Shown: piece by piece, positions 8,673 through 17,481 of the stretch | How positions within the stretch are numbered: position 1 is the stretch's first letter | Layout: each line of letters begins with the position of its first letter | Source: Cesiribacter sp. SM1 | GTDB lineage: Bacteria; Bacteroidota; Bacteroidia; Cytophagales; Cyclobacteriaceae | Direction of reading: 5' to 3' | Assembly (NCBI RefSeq): GCF_020178975.1 | Contig: NZ_JAHXBU010000038.1 | Coordinates: 1 to 64,000 of the forward strand | DNA: 64,000 nt | Translations under genes and position numbers: made by a program | Notes under the pieces: generated by a model | The model's database searches: none | Told to the model about the DNA's origin: nothing | Seen by the model: only the letters and a program-made list of their open reading frames with translations

Positions 8673-9440
8673 CTACACCTTTTGCACAAAATACACCGGT
8701 TCCTGGGGCAGGGCATAGCGTTGCTGTTCTTCAGGGGGTAATTCACGTGCAAGCCAGTCTTCTGTTACCTTAAAGCCGGCGCTGCGGAGGCGGTCAGGAT
8801 AGTCTTTGCCAAAGAGGCGCACATGGTCGTCCTGGCCAAAGGCTTTTTCTCTTTCGGCTGGGGTGGTAACGCTGAAATCTTCGTAGGTAACCTCCGGCAG
8901 GGGGTGAAAGAGCGGTATCTGCATAATACCCCAGCCTCCCGGCTTTAGCACGCGGTGCATTTCGCGCATGGCCTGCAGGTCGCTGGTTACATGTTCCAGC
9001 ACATGGTTGCAAAATACCACATCGAAGGTAGCCTCCTCGAATGGAATCTGGTGCACATCCATTTTTACCTTTGCCAGCGGCGATTCTATATCGGCAGTAA
9101 CGTAATCAAGGTTTTTCTGCTGCTCAAAACGGTGTATAAAGCACAGCTCCGGTGCAATGTGCAGCACTTTAAGGGGTTTGGTAAAAAAAGGAGTCTTTCG
9201 CTGTAAAAACAGGTACATGAGCCGGTGCCGCTCCAGTGCCAGGCAATTAGGGCAAAGGGCATTTTCACGGGCTTTTCTGCCATAAGGCAGGAACTTCCGG
9301 AAATTATGATTGCAAACAGGGCAGTTTACCCCATTGCCTCTGTACAAAATTGCAGCTACCTTTAATACATGATGGCTGAATAACTGCAGGTGCCTGCGGG
9401 GTACTTTGCGTATTACCCAGCTGATGATGTTTTTTACCAT
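8673..9440 (-). CDS. Class I SAM-dependent methyltransferase with N-terminal zinc ribbon
   Basis: 255 residues from the ATG at 9440; an upstream TTG at 9470 would add ten residues unlike the family. Residues 40-66 hold two Cys pairs (C40-x2-C43 and C63-x2-C66) in the pattern of a small zinc ribbon. The methyltransferase fold follows: motif I VLHIAPE (92-98), an acidic YVTADI strand end near 113-118, and motif IV FDVVFCNHVLEHV around 139-151, then LKPGGW at 165-170. This matches methyltransferase-11-type domains often found near glycan genes. The substrate is not known. It converges on the glycosyltransferase pair. Confidence 0.8.
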   Translation of the reverse strand: MVKNIISWVIRKVPRRHLQLFSHHVLKVAAILYRGNGVNCPVCNHNFRKFLPYGRKARENALCPNCLALERHRLMYLFLQRKTPFFTKPLKVLHIAPELCFIHRFEQQKNLDYVTADIESPLAKVKMDVHQIPFEEATFDVVFCNHVLEHVTSDLQAMREMHRVLKPGGWGIMQIPLFHPLPEVTYEDFSVTTPAEREKAFGQDDHVRLFGKDYPDRLRSAGFKVTEDWLARELPPEEQQRYALPQEPVYFVQKV

Positions 9441-9536
9441 ACCTTTGCAAATATAAAGAATGCACCGCAAACACTACGGTGCTATTCTGCTTCGTGAGGG
9501 GAAACTTGGTTAACAGAAGGCAGAAGATTGAAACAT

Positions 9537-9953
9537 ATGAACAAATCTATACCCTTTTTACTGATGCTGCTATGTTTGCTGGTGGCACAGCCGCTGCATG
9601 CCCAGAAGAAGAAATCTAATAAGAAGAATAAGAATGCAACGGGCAACACCAGCTATAGCGCCAGAATGAAAAATGAGCCGGCGGCTGCTAAAGAATATAT
9701 GCACCTGTACCGTACCAATACCAGGGGTACCCTGCTGGGCAACAAGTGCATGGAAGATTATACAGAGAAAATGGGGTTCAGGTATGTAATGATGCCTCCC
9801 GACCAGGATGGCAGCTTAACAGCAACCGAAATGCGGTTTCATAATTTTGGGGTGAAGTTTGCCCTGCTGCTTAAAAACGGACCCTTCTGGCATCACCGCC
9901 TCAATAAACAGGTAAAGAAGTGCAGAGAAAAAACAGGCGACTTTTACGGTTAG
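9537..9953 (+). CDS. Small secreted protein of unknown function
   Basis: 138 residues from ATG 9537. The first ~22 residues form a signal peptide ending in HAQ, as is usual for Bacteroidota exported proteins. A very Lys-rich stretch (KKKSNKKNKN) follows and then a short conserved-looking domain with one Cys near the centre and one near the end, which could form a disulfide. I do not recognise the family. An in-frame TTG at 9528 was not used because it adds only three residues before the signal peptide. A terminator hairpin lies about 95 bases after the stop. Confidence 0.55.
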   Translation: MNKSIPFLLMLLCLLVAQPLHAQKKKSNKKNKNATGNTSYSARMKNEPAAAKEYMHLYRTNTRGTLLGNKCMEDYTEKMGFRYVMMPPDQDGSLTATEMRFHNFGVKFALLLKNGPFWHHRLNKQVKKCREKTGDFYG

Positions 9954-10046
9954 TAAATTCATGAATGGATAATATTCCGATAACCAGCAAGAGGTAACTG
10001 GCTGCTACATTTGCATCAGTAATTCCTCTTCATACAACTTAATGCT

Positions 10047-10073
10047 AAGGCCGGCCCATTGGGCTGGCTTTTT
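10047..10073 (+). terminator. Rho-independent terminator
   Basis: A GC-rich stem (GGCCGGCCC / GGGCTGGCTT with wobble pairs), a three-base ATT loop and a T-rich tail follow the small secreted protein gene and precede the AhpD-like gene. Confidence 0.7.
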
Positions 10074-10091
10074 CTATGTTAAGTGAATGTT

Positions 10092-10448
10092 ATGTTTTCT
10101 TTTCCAGAATTTAACCGTATACTCGCCTTGTATATGGATAAATCTTCTGTTCATACGTCAGATAGCGGGTTTTACGCAGCCAACATGCTGCCGTCCGCAC
10201 TTCTTTTGGCTGTAAAAGAAACCATAGCCAAGCGCACCGGTAAGCCAGTGGTGTTCTCCGAAATGGATTCCGATGATGAGCAGCCCGGTGATCCGGCTCA
10301 TATTGCCCTTGCAGTAGCCTACGCTAACCTGTTGATTGATGATCCGGAAACTGTAACGCCACATCACTTAAAGATGCTGCGCAGCCATTTTTCAATAGAG
10401 CAGATACATGAACTCACCCGTTTTATAAAGGAAAAAACCAGCGTATAA
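10092..10448 (+). CDS. AhpD/carboxymuconolactone decarboxylase-like protein lacking the CxxC
   Basis: 118 residues from ATG 10092; a GTG at 10083 is in frame. The C-terminal half (ALAVAYANLLIDDPETVTP, then LRSHFSIEQIHELTRFI) resembles the last helices of the AhpD/carboxymuconolactone decarboxylase family. The core CxxC-x3-H peroxidatic motif of AhpD-type proteins is absent, and the protein is shorter than a full domain (usually 150-200 residues). It may be a degenerate or non-redox member. The stop codon lies within the loop of the terminator that follows. Assignment is by pattern only. Confidence 0.5.
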   Translation: MFSFPEFNRILALYMDKSSVHTSDSGFYAANMLPSALLLAVKETIAKRTGKPVVFSEMDSDDEQPGDPAHIALAVAYANLLIDDPETVTPHHLKMLRSHFSIEQIHELTRFIKEKTSV

Positions 10449-10464
10449 GGCTGGTTTTTGTTTT
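10433..10464 (+). terminator. Rho-independent terminator overlapping a stop codon
   Basis: Perfect ten-base stem AAAAACCAGC / GCTGGTTTTT with a seven-base loop that contains the TAA of the AhpD-like gene, then GTTTTTAG. It also separates this gene from the convergent purB. Confidence 0.8.
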
Positions 10465-10492
10465 TAGTTGTACACGCACAGGCTTAGTCAGC

Positions 10493-11845
10493 TTACAGGC
10501 TGATGATGCCGGTATAGTTGTGGGGGCTGATTCGCCTAAGCTCTTCTTTTATGCCATCACTCACTTCCAGTTCATTGATAAACTTCCTGAAAGTATCTGC
10601 AGTAATATTGCCCTGGCCCCGGGTAAGGGCTTTTAACTGCTCATAAGGGTTAGGTATGCCTTCGCGGCGCAGTATCGTCTGAATTGCTTCTGCCACCACA
10701 GCCCAGTTATCCTCCAGGTCTTTATCGATGGCAGCCTTGTTCAGCTTTAGCTTTTCCAGGCCAACCAGTATCGATTTCCAGGCAATGTGGGTATGTGCCA
10801 TGGGCATGCCCAGGTTACGCAGCACGGTAGAGTCTGTTAAATCGCGTTGCAGCCGGCTAATGGGCAGCTTTTCTGACAGGTGCGACAGCAGGGCGTTGGC
10901 AATGCCCAGGTTACCTTCTGCATTTTCGAAATCGATAGGGTTTACCTTGTGTGGCATGGCCGAAGATCCTACTTCGCCCTCTTTGGTTTTTTGGGTAAAA
11001 TAGCCCATCGATACATACTGCCATATATCGCGGCACAGGTCAATCAGAATGGTGTTGATGCGGCGAACATTGTCCAGCAGTGCAGCCAGGTGATCATAGT
11101 GCTCAATCTGGGTGGTGGGGTGGCTGCGCTTTAGCTCCAGGCAGTTGTTTACAAAGTCGTTGCCAAACTCAAGCCAGTCAATATCAGGATAAGCAACAGC
11201 ATGTGCATTAAAGTTGCCGGTGGCCCCGCCAAATTTCGCTGCATAAGGCACCATCTGTATGAGTTTAACCTGCTCTTTCAGGCGGGCAACAAATACCCCC
11301 AGTTCCTTTCCAACAGTGGTAGGAGAAGCAGGCTGTCCGTGGGTACGGGCCAGCATGGGCTGGTCGAGCCATTCCAGCGAAAGCTTTTTAAGTGTTTCGC
11401 GCAGTTGCTTTAAAACAGGTGCCATCTGTTCATTTACCGCCTCTTTCAGCGATAGGGGAATGGCTGTGTTGTTTATGTCCTGCGAGGTAAGTCCAAAGTG
11501 GATAAACTCTTTATACTGGCCCAGCCCCAGCAGCTCAAACCTGTTTTTCAGGAAGTACTCAACTGCCTTTACATCGTGGTTGGTCGTTTTTTCAATTTCC
11601 TTAATTTCCTTGGCTTCGTTGATGCCAAAATTAAGGTACAGCTGACGAAGCTTCTCGTACTGGCGGGTTTCCACGCCCTCTAGCTGTGGCAGTGGCAGCT
11701 GGCAAAGGGCAAGAAAATACTCTACCTCAATTTGTACCCTGTAGCGAATAAGGCCAAATTCAGAAAAATATGGAGCCAGCTCTTTTACCTTGCTGCGGTA
11801 CCGGCCATCTACCGGTGATATGGCCGTTAGCGAAATCAGATTCAT
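10493..11845 (-). CDS. purB: Adenylosuccinate lyase
   Basis: 450 residues, close to the E. coli-type PurB length (456). It cleaves adenylosuccinate to AMP and fumarate and SAICAR to AICAR in purine synthesis. Visible hallmarks are the start ISPVDGRY, the HFGLTSQDINNTA block at 116-128, the catalytic-region THGQPASPT at 168-176 (His169), and the fumarase/aspartase-superfamily signature GSSAMPHKVNP at 293-303 with its flexible-loop serines 294-295. It is a single gene between convergent and divergent neighbours. The start at 11845 matches the known N-terminus of the family (MNLISLTAISPVDGRY). Confidence 0.97.
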   Translation of the reverse strand: MNLISLTAISPVDGRYRSKVKELAPYFSEFGLIRYRVQIEVEYFLALCQLPLPQLEGVETRQYEKLRQLYLNFGINEAKEIKEIEKTTNHDVKAVEYFLKNRFELLGLGQYKEFIHFGLTSQDINNTAIPLSLKEAVNEQMAPVLKQLRETLKKLSLEWLDQPMLARTHGQPASPTTVGKELGVFVARLKEQVKLIQMVPYAAKFGGATGNFNAHAVAYPDIDWLEFGNDFVNNCLELKRSHPTTQIEHYDHLAALLDNVRRINTILIDLCRDIWQYVSMGYFTQKTKEGEVGSSAMPHKVNPIDFENAEGNLGIANALLSHLSEKLPISRLQRDLTDSTVLRNLGMPMAHTHIAWKSILVGLEKLKLNKAAIDKDLEDNWAVVAEAIQTILRREGIPNPYEQLKALTRGQGNITADTFRKFINELEVSDGIKEELRRISPHNYTGIISL

Positions 11846-11968
11846 GTCCGAGATAATTATGCGCTAAAAATAAGAGAAATTCCGGTATCAAGCTATCTTC
11901 AGGCCAAACAGAGAGGCGCTAAAACCGTATTTGATAGTAGCAGGGTTATATCTTACGCATTTCCTTGC

Positions 11969-11976
11969 TACTTTTG
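11969..11976 (+). promoter_or_regulatory. Candidate -7 box (TACTTTTG) upstream of the paaE-like gene
   Basis: Matches the Bacteroidota -7 consensus TAnnTTTG and lies 92 bases before the ATG at 12068. The expected -33 TTTG is not evident at the usual spacing, so this is a moderate call. Confidence 0.4.
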
Positions 11977-12067
11977 TAAGTCGCAGCTGCAAAATAGCAT
12001 CTTTATGGCTGCAGCACTTCATCAGTATTGAAAGCATTAGATCATACGTAGATTAACGAAAGAACGC

Positions 12068-13237
12068 ATGCCGTTTGGATTTTTTAAAAAGAAACAAGAA
12101 GTACAAAAAGCACCGGAAGTAACACCAGCGCCAGAAGCGAAGAAACCTTCCACATCGGTGCATTACCTGAACCTGCGCATACGGGAGGTTGTACAGGAAA
12201 CCCCCGATGCCATTTCCATTGTGTTTGAGCATCCTGCCGATAAAAAGATCACCTATAAGCCAGGCCAGTTCTTTACCCTTATTCCAACTGTGGAAGGTAA
12301 AAAAGTGCGCAGAGCCTACTCTGTCTGCACCTCGCCCTATACCGATCCGTACCCGGCAGTAACTGTAAAAAGGGTAGAGGGAGGGCTTGTTTCTAATTTT
12401 CTGAACAGCCAGCTGCGTGCAGGCGATACCCTGGAGGTAATGGAGCCCATGGGCCATTTTACCATTGAACCAGATGCAGCAAAACGTCGCCATATTGTAC
12501 TGTTGGGTGGAGGCAGCGGCATAACGCCACTGATGTCTATAGCAAAATCGGTGCTGGCGCAGGAGCCAGGTAGTCAGGTATCGCTGGTATATGCCAACCG
12601 TAATCTCGAGAGTATCATTTTCAAAAAAGGCCTTGAAGAGCTGCAGCAACAGTACAGCAGCCGCTTCCATGTGATTCATGTGCTGGATCAGCCCCCTGCA
12701 GGCTGGACTGGACCATCGGGATTACTGACACCTGCCAACCTGCCACAATTGCTGGAGCAGCTACCCAAATGGCCCCAGTCAGAGGTAGAGTACTTTGTTT
12801 GCGGGCCAGAGGGCCTCATGATCTGTGTGGACCAGACCCTGCAGGCTTTGAATATTCCAAAGGCACAGGTACATAAAGAAAGCTTTGTAGCCGGAAAAAC
12901 TGAAAAGGTAAGCGAAGAACCTGGTCTTGCCACTCCTGGTGCGGGTGCCACAGAGGGGCCGAAAACACGTGAGGTAACGGTTATTCTGGATGGAGAGGAA
13001 TACAAATTTTCTGTAGAGCCTGATAAAACCATTCTTGAAACCGCATTGGACCTGGATATAGACTTGCCTTACTCTTGCCAGAGTGGCCTTTGCACCGCCT
13101 GCCGCGGTAAATGCATGAGCGGTAAAGTGCATATGGACGAAGATGAGGGCTTATCAGATTCTGAAAAAGAAGAGGGCTACGTGCTGCTGTGCGTTGGCCA
13201 TCCTAAAACTGATGATGTAATCATAGAAATAGGATAG
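12068..13237 (+). CDS. paaE: PaaE-like FAD/NAD(P)H oxidoreductase with C-terminal 2Fe-2S ferredoxin domain
   Basis: 389 residues in three domains: FAD-binding barrel (about 32-135) with RAYS at 82-85 binding the flavin, NAD(P)-binding domain with GGGSGITP at 147-154 and CGPEG at 245-249, and a plant-type ferredoxin domain with ligands Cys337, Cys342, Cys345 and Cys375 (C-x4-C-x2-C...C). This is the layout of PaaE, the reductase that supplies electrons from NADPH to the phenylacetyl-CoA epoxidase PaaABC. A paaABCD operon is about 3 kb away on the other strand, which supports the call; other ferredoxin reductases share the architecture, so the name is probable rather than certain. A Lys/Pro/Ala-rich leader occupies the first ~27 residues. 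Confidence 0.72.
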   Translation: MPFGFFKKKQEVQKAPEVTPAPEAKKPSTSVHYLNLRIREVVQETPDAISIVFEHPADKKITYKPGQFFTLIPTVEGKKVRRAYSVCTSPYTDPYPAVTVKRVEGGLVSNFLNSQLRAGDTLEVMEPMGHFTIEPDAAKRRHIVLLGGGSGITPLMSIAKSVLAQEPGSQVSLVYANRNLESIIFKKGLEELQQQYSSRFHVIHVLDQPPAGWTGPSGLLTPANLPQLLEQLPKWPQSEVEYFVCGPEGLMICVDQTLQALNIPKAQVHKESFVAGKTEKVSEEPGLATPGAGATEGPKTREVTVILDGEEYKFSVEPDKTILETALDLDIDLPYSCQSGLCTACRGKCMSGKVHMDEDEGLSDSEKEEGYVLLCVGHPKTDDVIIEIG

Positions 13238-13262
13238 TGCAGACCAATTAATAAGCATTTTA

Positions 13263-13299
13263 GCCGTTGTAGAAGTAAATTCTACAGCGGCTTTTTATT
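13263..13299 (+). terminator. Rho-independent terminator
   Basis: Twelve-base stem GCCGTTGTAGAA / TTCTACAGCGGC with one G-T wobble, a five-base loop and a T run, following the paaE-like gene. Confidence 0.8.
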
Positions 13300-13434
13300 T
13301 GATGTTTATATGCTGTGCTGAAAAACAACATATAACTCAGCAACACAAAGCTCAATTTCGAACTTTATAGCATAGGGGCAATACTAACCTGCAACAGGAA
13401 ATGCCCCGCCATTTTTTGAATAACAGACACTTAT

Positions 13435-15159
13435 ATGAATAATACACAACTGGAGCTTCCAAAGCGAAAAAAAAGGAGTTTTCTGCCAGAGGATTTCAAG
13501 ATAACAGACTGGGAAACCATAAAACCTTTTTATGAATCGCTGCTGCAACGCAACATCAGCAGCGAGGAAGAGCTGCAGCAGTGGTTCCAGGACAGAAGTG
13601 AACTGGAATCTGTGGTTTCTGAAGATCTTGGCTGGCGTTACATCCGCATGACCATCGATACGGCCGATGCTGAGCGACGGGAGAAATTCAACCACTTTAT
13701 CAGCCAGATACAGCCAAACATTGCCCCGGAGGCAAACAGGCTGAATGAAAAAGCGCTGGAGAGTGAATTTTTACTGAAGCTGAAAAAGGAGGGGTACCCA
13801 ATACTTGCCCGTACGCTTAAAACCGAGTTTGAGATTTTCCGGGAAGAGAATGTGCCCCTGAACACCCAGATGCAAACACTCTCGCAGGAGTTTGGCGCCA
13901 TTAGCGGTGCCATGACGGTAGAGGTTGATGGCAAAGAGCTGACGCTTCAGCAGGCAGCAGATTACCTGCAAAGCACCGACAGAGGCAAGCGCGAGGAAGT
14001 GTGGAAGAAAATAAACGAACGCCGCCTGCAGGATGGCAAGCGCCTCAACGACCTTTTTGACCAGCTGCTGCAGCTGCGCCATCAGATTGCCCTAAATGCC
14101 GGCTTTGCCAACTACCGCGACTATATGTTCAAGGCGCTGGGCCGCTTTGATTATACGCCAAAAGATTGTGAGGATTTTCATGAATCTGTTAGCCGTGAGG
14201 TAACGCCATTGTTAAGTGAGCTCAGCCGACAGCGTAAAGAATCTTTAGGCGTTGAGCCACTTCGCCCCTGGGACAAAGCTGTAGATGTAGAGGGGCGTAA
14301 TCCGCTTAAGCCTTTCAGCAACAGTGAAGAGCTGATGGAACGTACCATTCGTGTGTTTAGGCGCCTGGACCCCTTCCTGGGCCGCTGCCTGGAAATTATG
14401 CGCGAGATGGAGCACCTGGACCTGGATAGTCGCAAAGGCAAGGCTCCGGGAGGCTATAACTACCCGCTGGCAGAAACAGGTGTTCCTTTCATCTTCATGA
14501 ATGCTACCTCCACCCTGCGTGATATGATTACGATCCTGCATGAGGGTGGTCATGCAGTGCATTCTTTCCTTACCCGCGACCTGGAGCTAAACGACTTCAA
14601 ACATACCCCTTCAGAGGTGGCAGAGTTGGCTTCTATGAGCATGGAGCTGCTTACCATGGATTATTGGGATGAGTTTTTTCAAGATGAAGAAGAGCTGCGG
14701 CGGGCCAAGCGTGAACACCTGGAGCAGATCATCAATACCCTTCCGTGGGTTGCCATCATTGATAAGTTTCAGCACTGGGTGTATACGCATCCAGAACATA
14801 ACGAGGAACAGCGGAAAGAGGCCTGGCTGGAGATTTATGATCAATTCTCAGATAGTGTAACTGACTGGAAAGGCTTTGAGCAGTTCAAAGCTTTTATGTG
14901 GCAAAAGCAGCTGCATCTCTACGAAGTACCCTTCTATTACATTGAGTATGGCATTGCGCAGCTAGGTGCTATAGCCGTGTGGAAGAACTACAAGGAAAAC
15001 CCGCAAAAAGGGCTGGAGGGTTATATTAATGCCCTGAAGCTTGGCTACACCCGCCCCATACCAGAGGTATATGCTGCTGCAGACATCCGCTTCGATTTTG
15101 GTCAGGCCAATATACGGGAGCTGATGCAGTTTATAAGGGCAGAGATAGAAAAGATTTAA
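13435..15159 (+). CDS. M3 family oligoendopeptidase
   Basis: 574 residues, the usual size of oligoendopeptidase F-type M3 enzymes. The zinc site is intact: HEGGH at 369-373, with the third ligand in the downstream SEVAELASMSMELL block (Glu397 region). There is no signal peptide, so the enzyme is cytoplasmic and probably cleaves short peptides. Residues 160-260 contain the helical lid region typical of the family. ATG at 13435 is followed by a Lys/Arg-rich leader and the standard ITDWETIKPFYESLLQR segment. It is monocistronic, closed by a strong bidirectional hairpin at 15180-15219. Confidence 0.92.
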   Translation: MNNTQLELPKRKKRSFLPEDFKITDWETIKPFYESLLQRNISSEEELQQWFQDRSELESVVSEDLGWRYIRMTIDTADAERREKFNHFISQIQPNIAPEANRLNEKALESEFLLKLKKEGYPILARTLKTEFEIFREENVPLNTQMQTLSQEFGAISGAMTVEVDGKELTLQQAADYLQSTDRGKREEVWKKINERRLQDGKRLNDLFDQLLQLRHQIALNAGFANYRDYMFKALGRFDYTPKDCEDFHESVSREVTPLLSELSRQRKESLGVEPLRPWDKAVDVEGRNPLKPFSNSEELMERTIRVFRRLDPFLGRCLEIMREMEHLDLDSRKGKAPGGYNYPLAETGVPFIFMNATSTLRDMITILHEGGHAVHSFLTRDLELNDFKHTPSEVAELASMSMELLTMDYWDEFFQDEEELRRAKREHLEQIINTLPWVAIIDKFQHWVYTHPEHNEEQRKEAWLEIYDQFSDSVTDWKGFEQFKAFMWQKQLHLYEVPFYYIEYGIAQLGAIAVWKNYKENPQKGLEGYINALKLGYTRPIPEVYAAADIRFDFGQANIRELMQFIRAEIEKI

Positions 15160-15179
15160 ATGGTTTGTACACTATCTTA

Positions 15180-15225
15180 AAAGCAAAAGCCGCTCCGTAG
15201 AGGAAGCGGCTTTTGCTTTATTTTT
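15180..15225. terminator. Bidirectional terminator between convergent genes
   Basis: Fifteen-base stem AAAGCAAAAGCCGCT / AGCGGCTTTTGCTTT with a ten-base loop; A-rich on one side and T-rich on the other, so it serves both the M3 peptidase gene and the convergent lipoprotein gene. Confidence 0.88.
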
Positions 15226-15239
15226 CCAGGCTGCAGACC

Positions 15240-15839
15240 TTACTCGCTCAACCGGAACAGCGGGCGCTCACGAAGAGGCAGTGCTGTATCGGAGGGTTGA
15301 ATCATTCTGCCCTGATTGCCTTTTAGAAAATCGTTGTACTCACTGGCGAACTGATCGTAACGCACTCTGAGAAAGAGGGTGCGTTGATCAGCAGCCTCAA
15401 TGCTATCTGATAGCTTGCCCATAAGCGGATACTGCTCAAAGGAAGGGTGGCTGCGTGCAAAGTCTATTACCTCCCGCTGCAGCTTGCTCACGGCAGAATC
15501 GTAACGGTCTATTTGCCGGCTCGTCATGGTTTCCGCCTCAAAGCGCAGGGCATACACCTGCTGCAGGTTATCCCATAGTGAATCGTAGCGGGCTTTATCG
15601 TAGCTGGGGGTGTAGGAAATTTCCTGAAGCAGGCGTTTCATATCGGAAAGCTTACCCTCTTCAGTAGCAGAAATATCCTGCCAGGCTACTTTAATACTGT
15701 CGTTTAGTGAATTATACACCACAGTAACCGAATCTGGTGCCATCTCTTCACTTCGTTTTTCTTCACTGGCACGCTGGCAGGCCGTATACGCGGCTGCCAT
15801 CAATAGTACAAACACACAAACTCTGATGGTTTTTTGCAT
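15240..15839 (-). CDS. Lipoprotein of unknown function
   Basis: 199 residues. The N-terminus is a lipoprotein signal: MQKTIR, a hydrophobic core and a lipobox ending at Cys21 (AYTAC). The mature part is mainly charged helix, with a YDSLWDNLQQVYALRFEAETMTSRQIDRYDS-like heptad pattern (about 85-115), suggesting a helical bundle or coiled coil, and no catalytic motif that I recognise. The protein should be anchored in the outer or inner membrane facing the periplasm. It shares its terminator with the convergent M3 peptidase gene. Confidence 0.65.
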   Translation of the reverse strand: MQKTIRVCVFVLLMAAAYTACQRASEEKRSEEMAPDSVTVVYNSLNDSIKVAWQDISATEEGKLSDMKRLLQEISYTPSYDKARYDSLWDNLQQVYALRFEAETMTSRQIDRYDSAVSKLQREVIDFARSHPSFEQYPLMGKLSDSIEAADQRTLFLRVRYDQFASEYNDFLKGNQGRMIQPSDTALPLRERPLFRLSE

Positions 15840-15882
15840 AGTTCTGGTCTTTCATCAGTGGGGACAAATTACACAGCTGTAT

Positions 15883-15920
15883 TAAAAAAACAAACCGGAT
15901 GCAAGATTATTGCAATCCGG
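15883..15920 (-). terminator. Terminator of the paa operon
   Basis: Inverted repeat CCGGATGCAA / TTGCAATCCGG with one bulge; read on the minus strand it is followed by GTTTGTTTTTTTAAT. It lies about 90 bases after the paaD stop. Confidence 0.65.
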
Positions 15921-16007
15921 TAAAGAATAATGGCTTATTTTTCAGGCACTTACGGCGCTAAAATATTTAAAGTTTTACTTTAAGTACATGGGTTTAATCC
16001 AACTTGC

Positions 16008-16490
16008 TTACAGTGGCTTGAACTGCTCAAAGGTTTCTTTGCACTGGGTGCAGTAGTGAATGGCCCTGCATAATGTAGGACCGAAGGGTGTTTTGAGTTG
16101 TGTTTCTGAGCTGCCGCAGTTAGGGCACTCTACATTTTCAAGAATATCGAGGTCTTCAATGAGTGCCTGTTGGGGAGGAGGGGCCAGGCCAAATTCTTTT
16201 AGTGCTTTTCTACCACGTTCTGTTATCCTGTCGGAGCTCCAGGGTGTTTCAAAGCTTACCAGCACATCGGCCTGCGCTATTCCCTTTTCGTGCAGCAGCT
16301 GTTCTACCTCCTGTTTCATATAGTCGAGTGCGGGGCAGCCAACAAAGGTGGGTGTCATGCGCACCTGCACGTGCTGGTCGGTAATTACGTTAATAGCCGT
16401 AATTACACCCAGGTCGTTGAGCGAGAGCACCGGAATTTCCGGGTCTTTCACTGCCTCAAGCCATTCACGTACGGTGGTTTCCTTTAACAC
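16008..16490 (-). CDS. paaD: Phenylacetyl-CoA epoxidase accessory protein PaaD
   Basis: 160 residues of the PaaD (PaaJ) family: an N-terminal MIP18/DUF59 domain (VKDPEIPVLSLNDLGVI at 14-30, PTFVGCPALDYMK at 67-79) and a C-terminal zinc-ribbon-like end with two Cys pairs, CPNC (about 120-123) and CTQC (about 147-150). PaaD is needed for activity of the PaaABCE epoxidase, probably in iron-centre assembly. It is the last gene of the minus-strand paa operon. A gap of 196 bases separates it from paaC, larger than the other gaps in the operon. Confidence 0.93.
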   Translation of the reverse strand: MLKETTVREWLEAVKDPEIPVLSLNDLGVITAINVITDQHVQVRMTPTFVGCPALDYMKQEVEQLLHEKGIAQADVLVSFETPWSSDRITERGRKALKEFGLAPPPQQALIEDLDILENVECPNCGSSETQLKTPFGPTLCRAIHYCTQCKETFEQFKPL

Positions 16491-16686
16491 TTTATTTTAT
16501 TTGTTTGTGATATATTAACAGATGCAACTAAGGACAGTGGTCGCTTTTATTTGCCAGATTAACCCAACAGATGCCGGCATCTGAATGCAAATATCCTTTA
16601 GCAGGGGCCCTTATTAGCGCCCTAATCAATTAGCATATGCGCCATAATGGCTATGCACCCCAGGCCATGCCAAACGCTCTTGTTAC

Positions 16687-17439
16687 TTACCAATCCGCAG
16701 CAGGATCTATCTTAAACACCTCTGCCATTTCATCCAGCAGGGGTTGCAGGTGCTGCGTGTGCTGGCCCCTGCGGCCGCCTGTTATGGGCTGCAGGCTGTT
16801 CATGCTGGGTAGCTGCAGGGCCGTAGGTTGCAGGGCTTTGCTGATCTGTTCTGCCCAGCGCTTTTGCAATTCGGCTTCTCCGGCAAAAATTCCCTGTTGT
16901 ATCAGCTCATCCTCATAGGGCGACTTTTCGAAAATGCCGAGGGCATAGGGCAGGGCGTATTCCAGGCTCTGCTGCAGGCGGCTTACGCTTTCTTCTGTTG
17001 CCGTACCCAATTGTTTAATAAGGGTATTGGCATGCATTACATGGTATTTTAGCTCTCCGCGAATTTTTCTGGCCAGCTGTGCCAGTGGCTCATGGCTGCA
17101 TTCGCTTAGCATACCAAAACGCAGAAATTCAGCATGATCGAACAGGAAGTGCCTGATCAGGCTGAAGTCGTACTCACCTACAGGCAACTCTACAAACTGG
17201 CTATTGTGAAACTGGCCTGCATTCCGCATAAAAGCTACTGTATCTGGCTCCTGCTCTCCCAGCTGATGCAGCATCTGGTACAGCTGGTAGCTTTGCCCTA
17301 CCTTATCCTGTGCCATGGAGGAGAAGGCAATATCTTCCTCCAGCAGCGGACCTACGCCTGTCCATTCAGAATTCCGGTGGCCCAGTACCAGCTGGTCATC
17401 AGCCATTTTATAGAGTAGTTCTTTTAATGCTTTGTTCAT
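16687..17439 (-). CDS. paaC: Phenylacetyl-CoA epoxidase structural subunit PaaC
   Basis: 250 residues, the size and helical pattern of PaaC, a ferritin-like subunit that has the fold of PaaA but no functional di-iron site and scaffolds the catalytic subunit. Visible family segments are ADDQLVLGHRNSEWTG (13-28), LEEDIAFSSMAQDKVGQS (33-50) and ELKYHVMHANTLIKQLG (about 128-144). It sits between paaB and paaD in the standard order. Spacing from the paaB stop is about 40 bases. Confidence 0.93.
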   Translation of the reverse strand: MNKALKELLYKMADDQLVLGHRNSEWTGVGPLLEEDIAFSSMAQDKVGQSYQLYQMLHQLGEQEPDTVAFMRNAGQFHNSQFVELPVGEYDFSLIRHFLFDHAEFLRFGMLSECSHEPLAQLARKIRGELKYHVMHANTLIKQLGTATEESVSRLQQSLEYALPYALGIFEKSPYEDELIQQGIFAGEAELQKRWAEQISKALQPTALQLPSMNSLQPITGGRRGQHTQHLQPLLDEMAEVFKIDPAADW

Positions 17440-17481
17440 GATGATGATGCTTTTAACTGTTGTGCTCGTTGCTGTAGCGCA

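Noticed and set aside
9441-9460. TATATTTG as promoter of the methyltransferase gene
   Set aside because: Though it matches TAnnTTTG on the minus strand, it ends only seven bases from the start codon and lacks a -33 box at the usual spacing.
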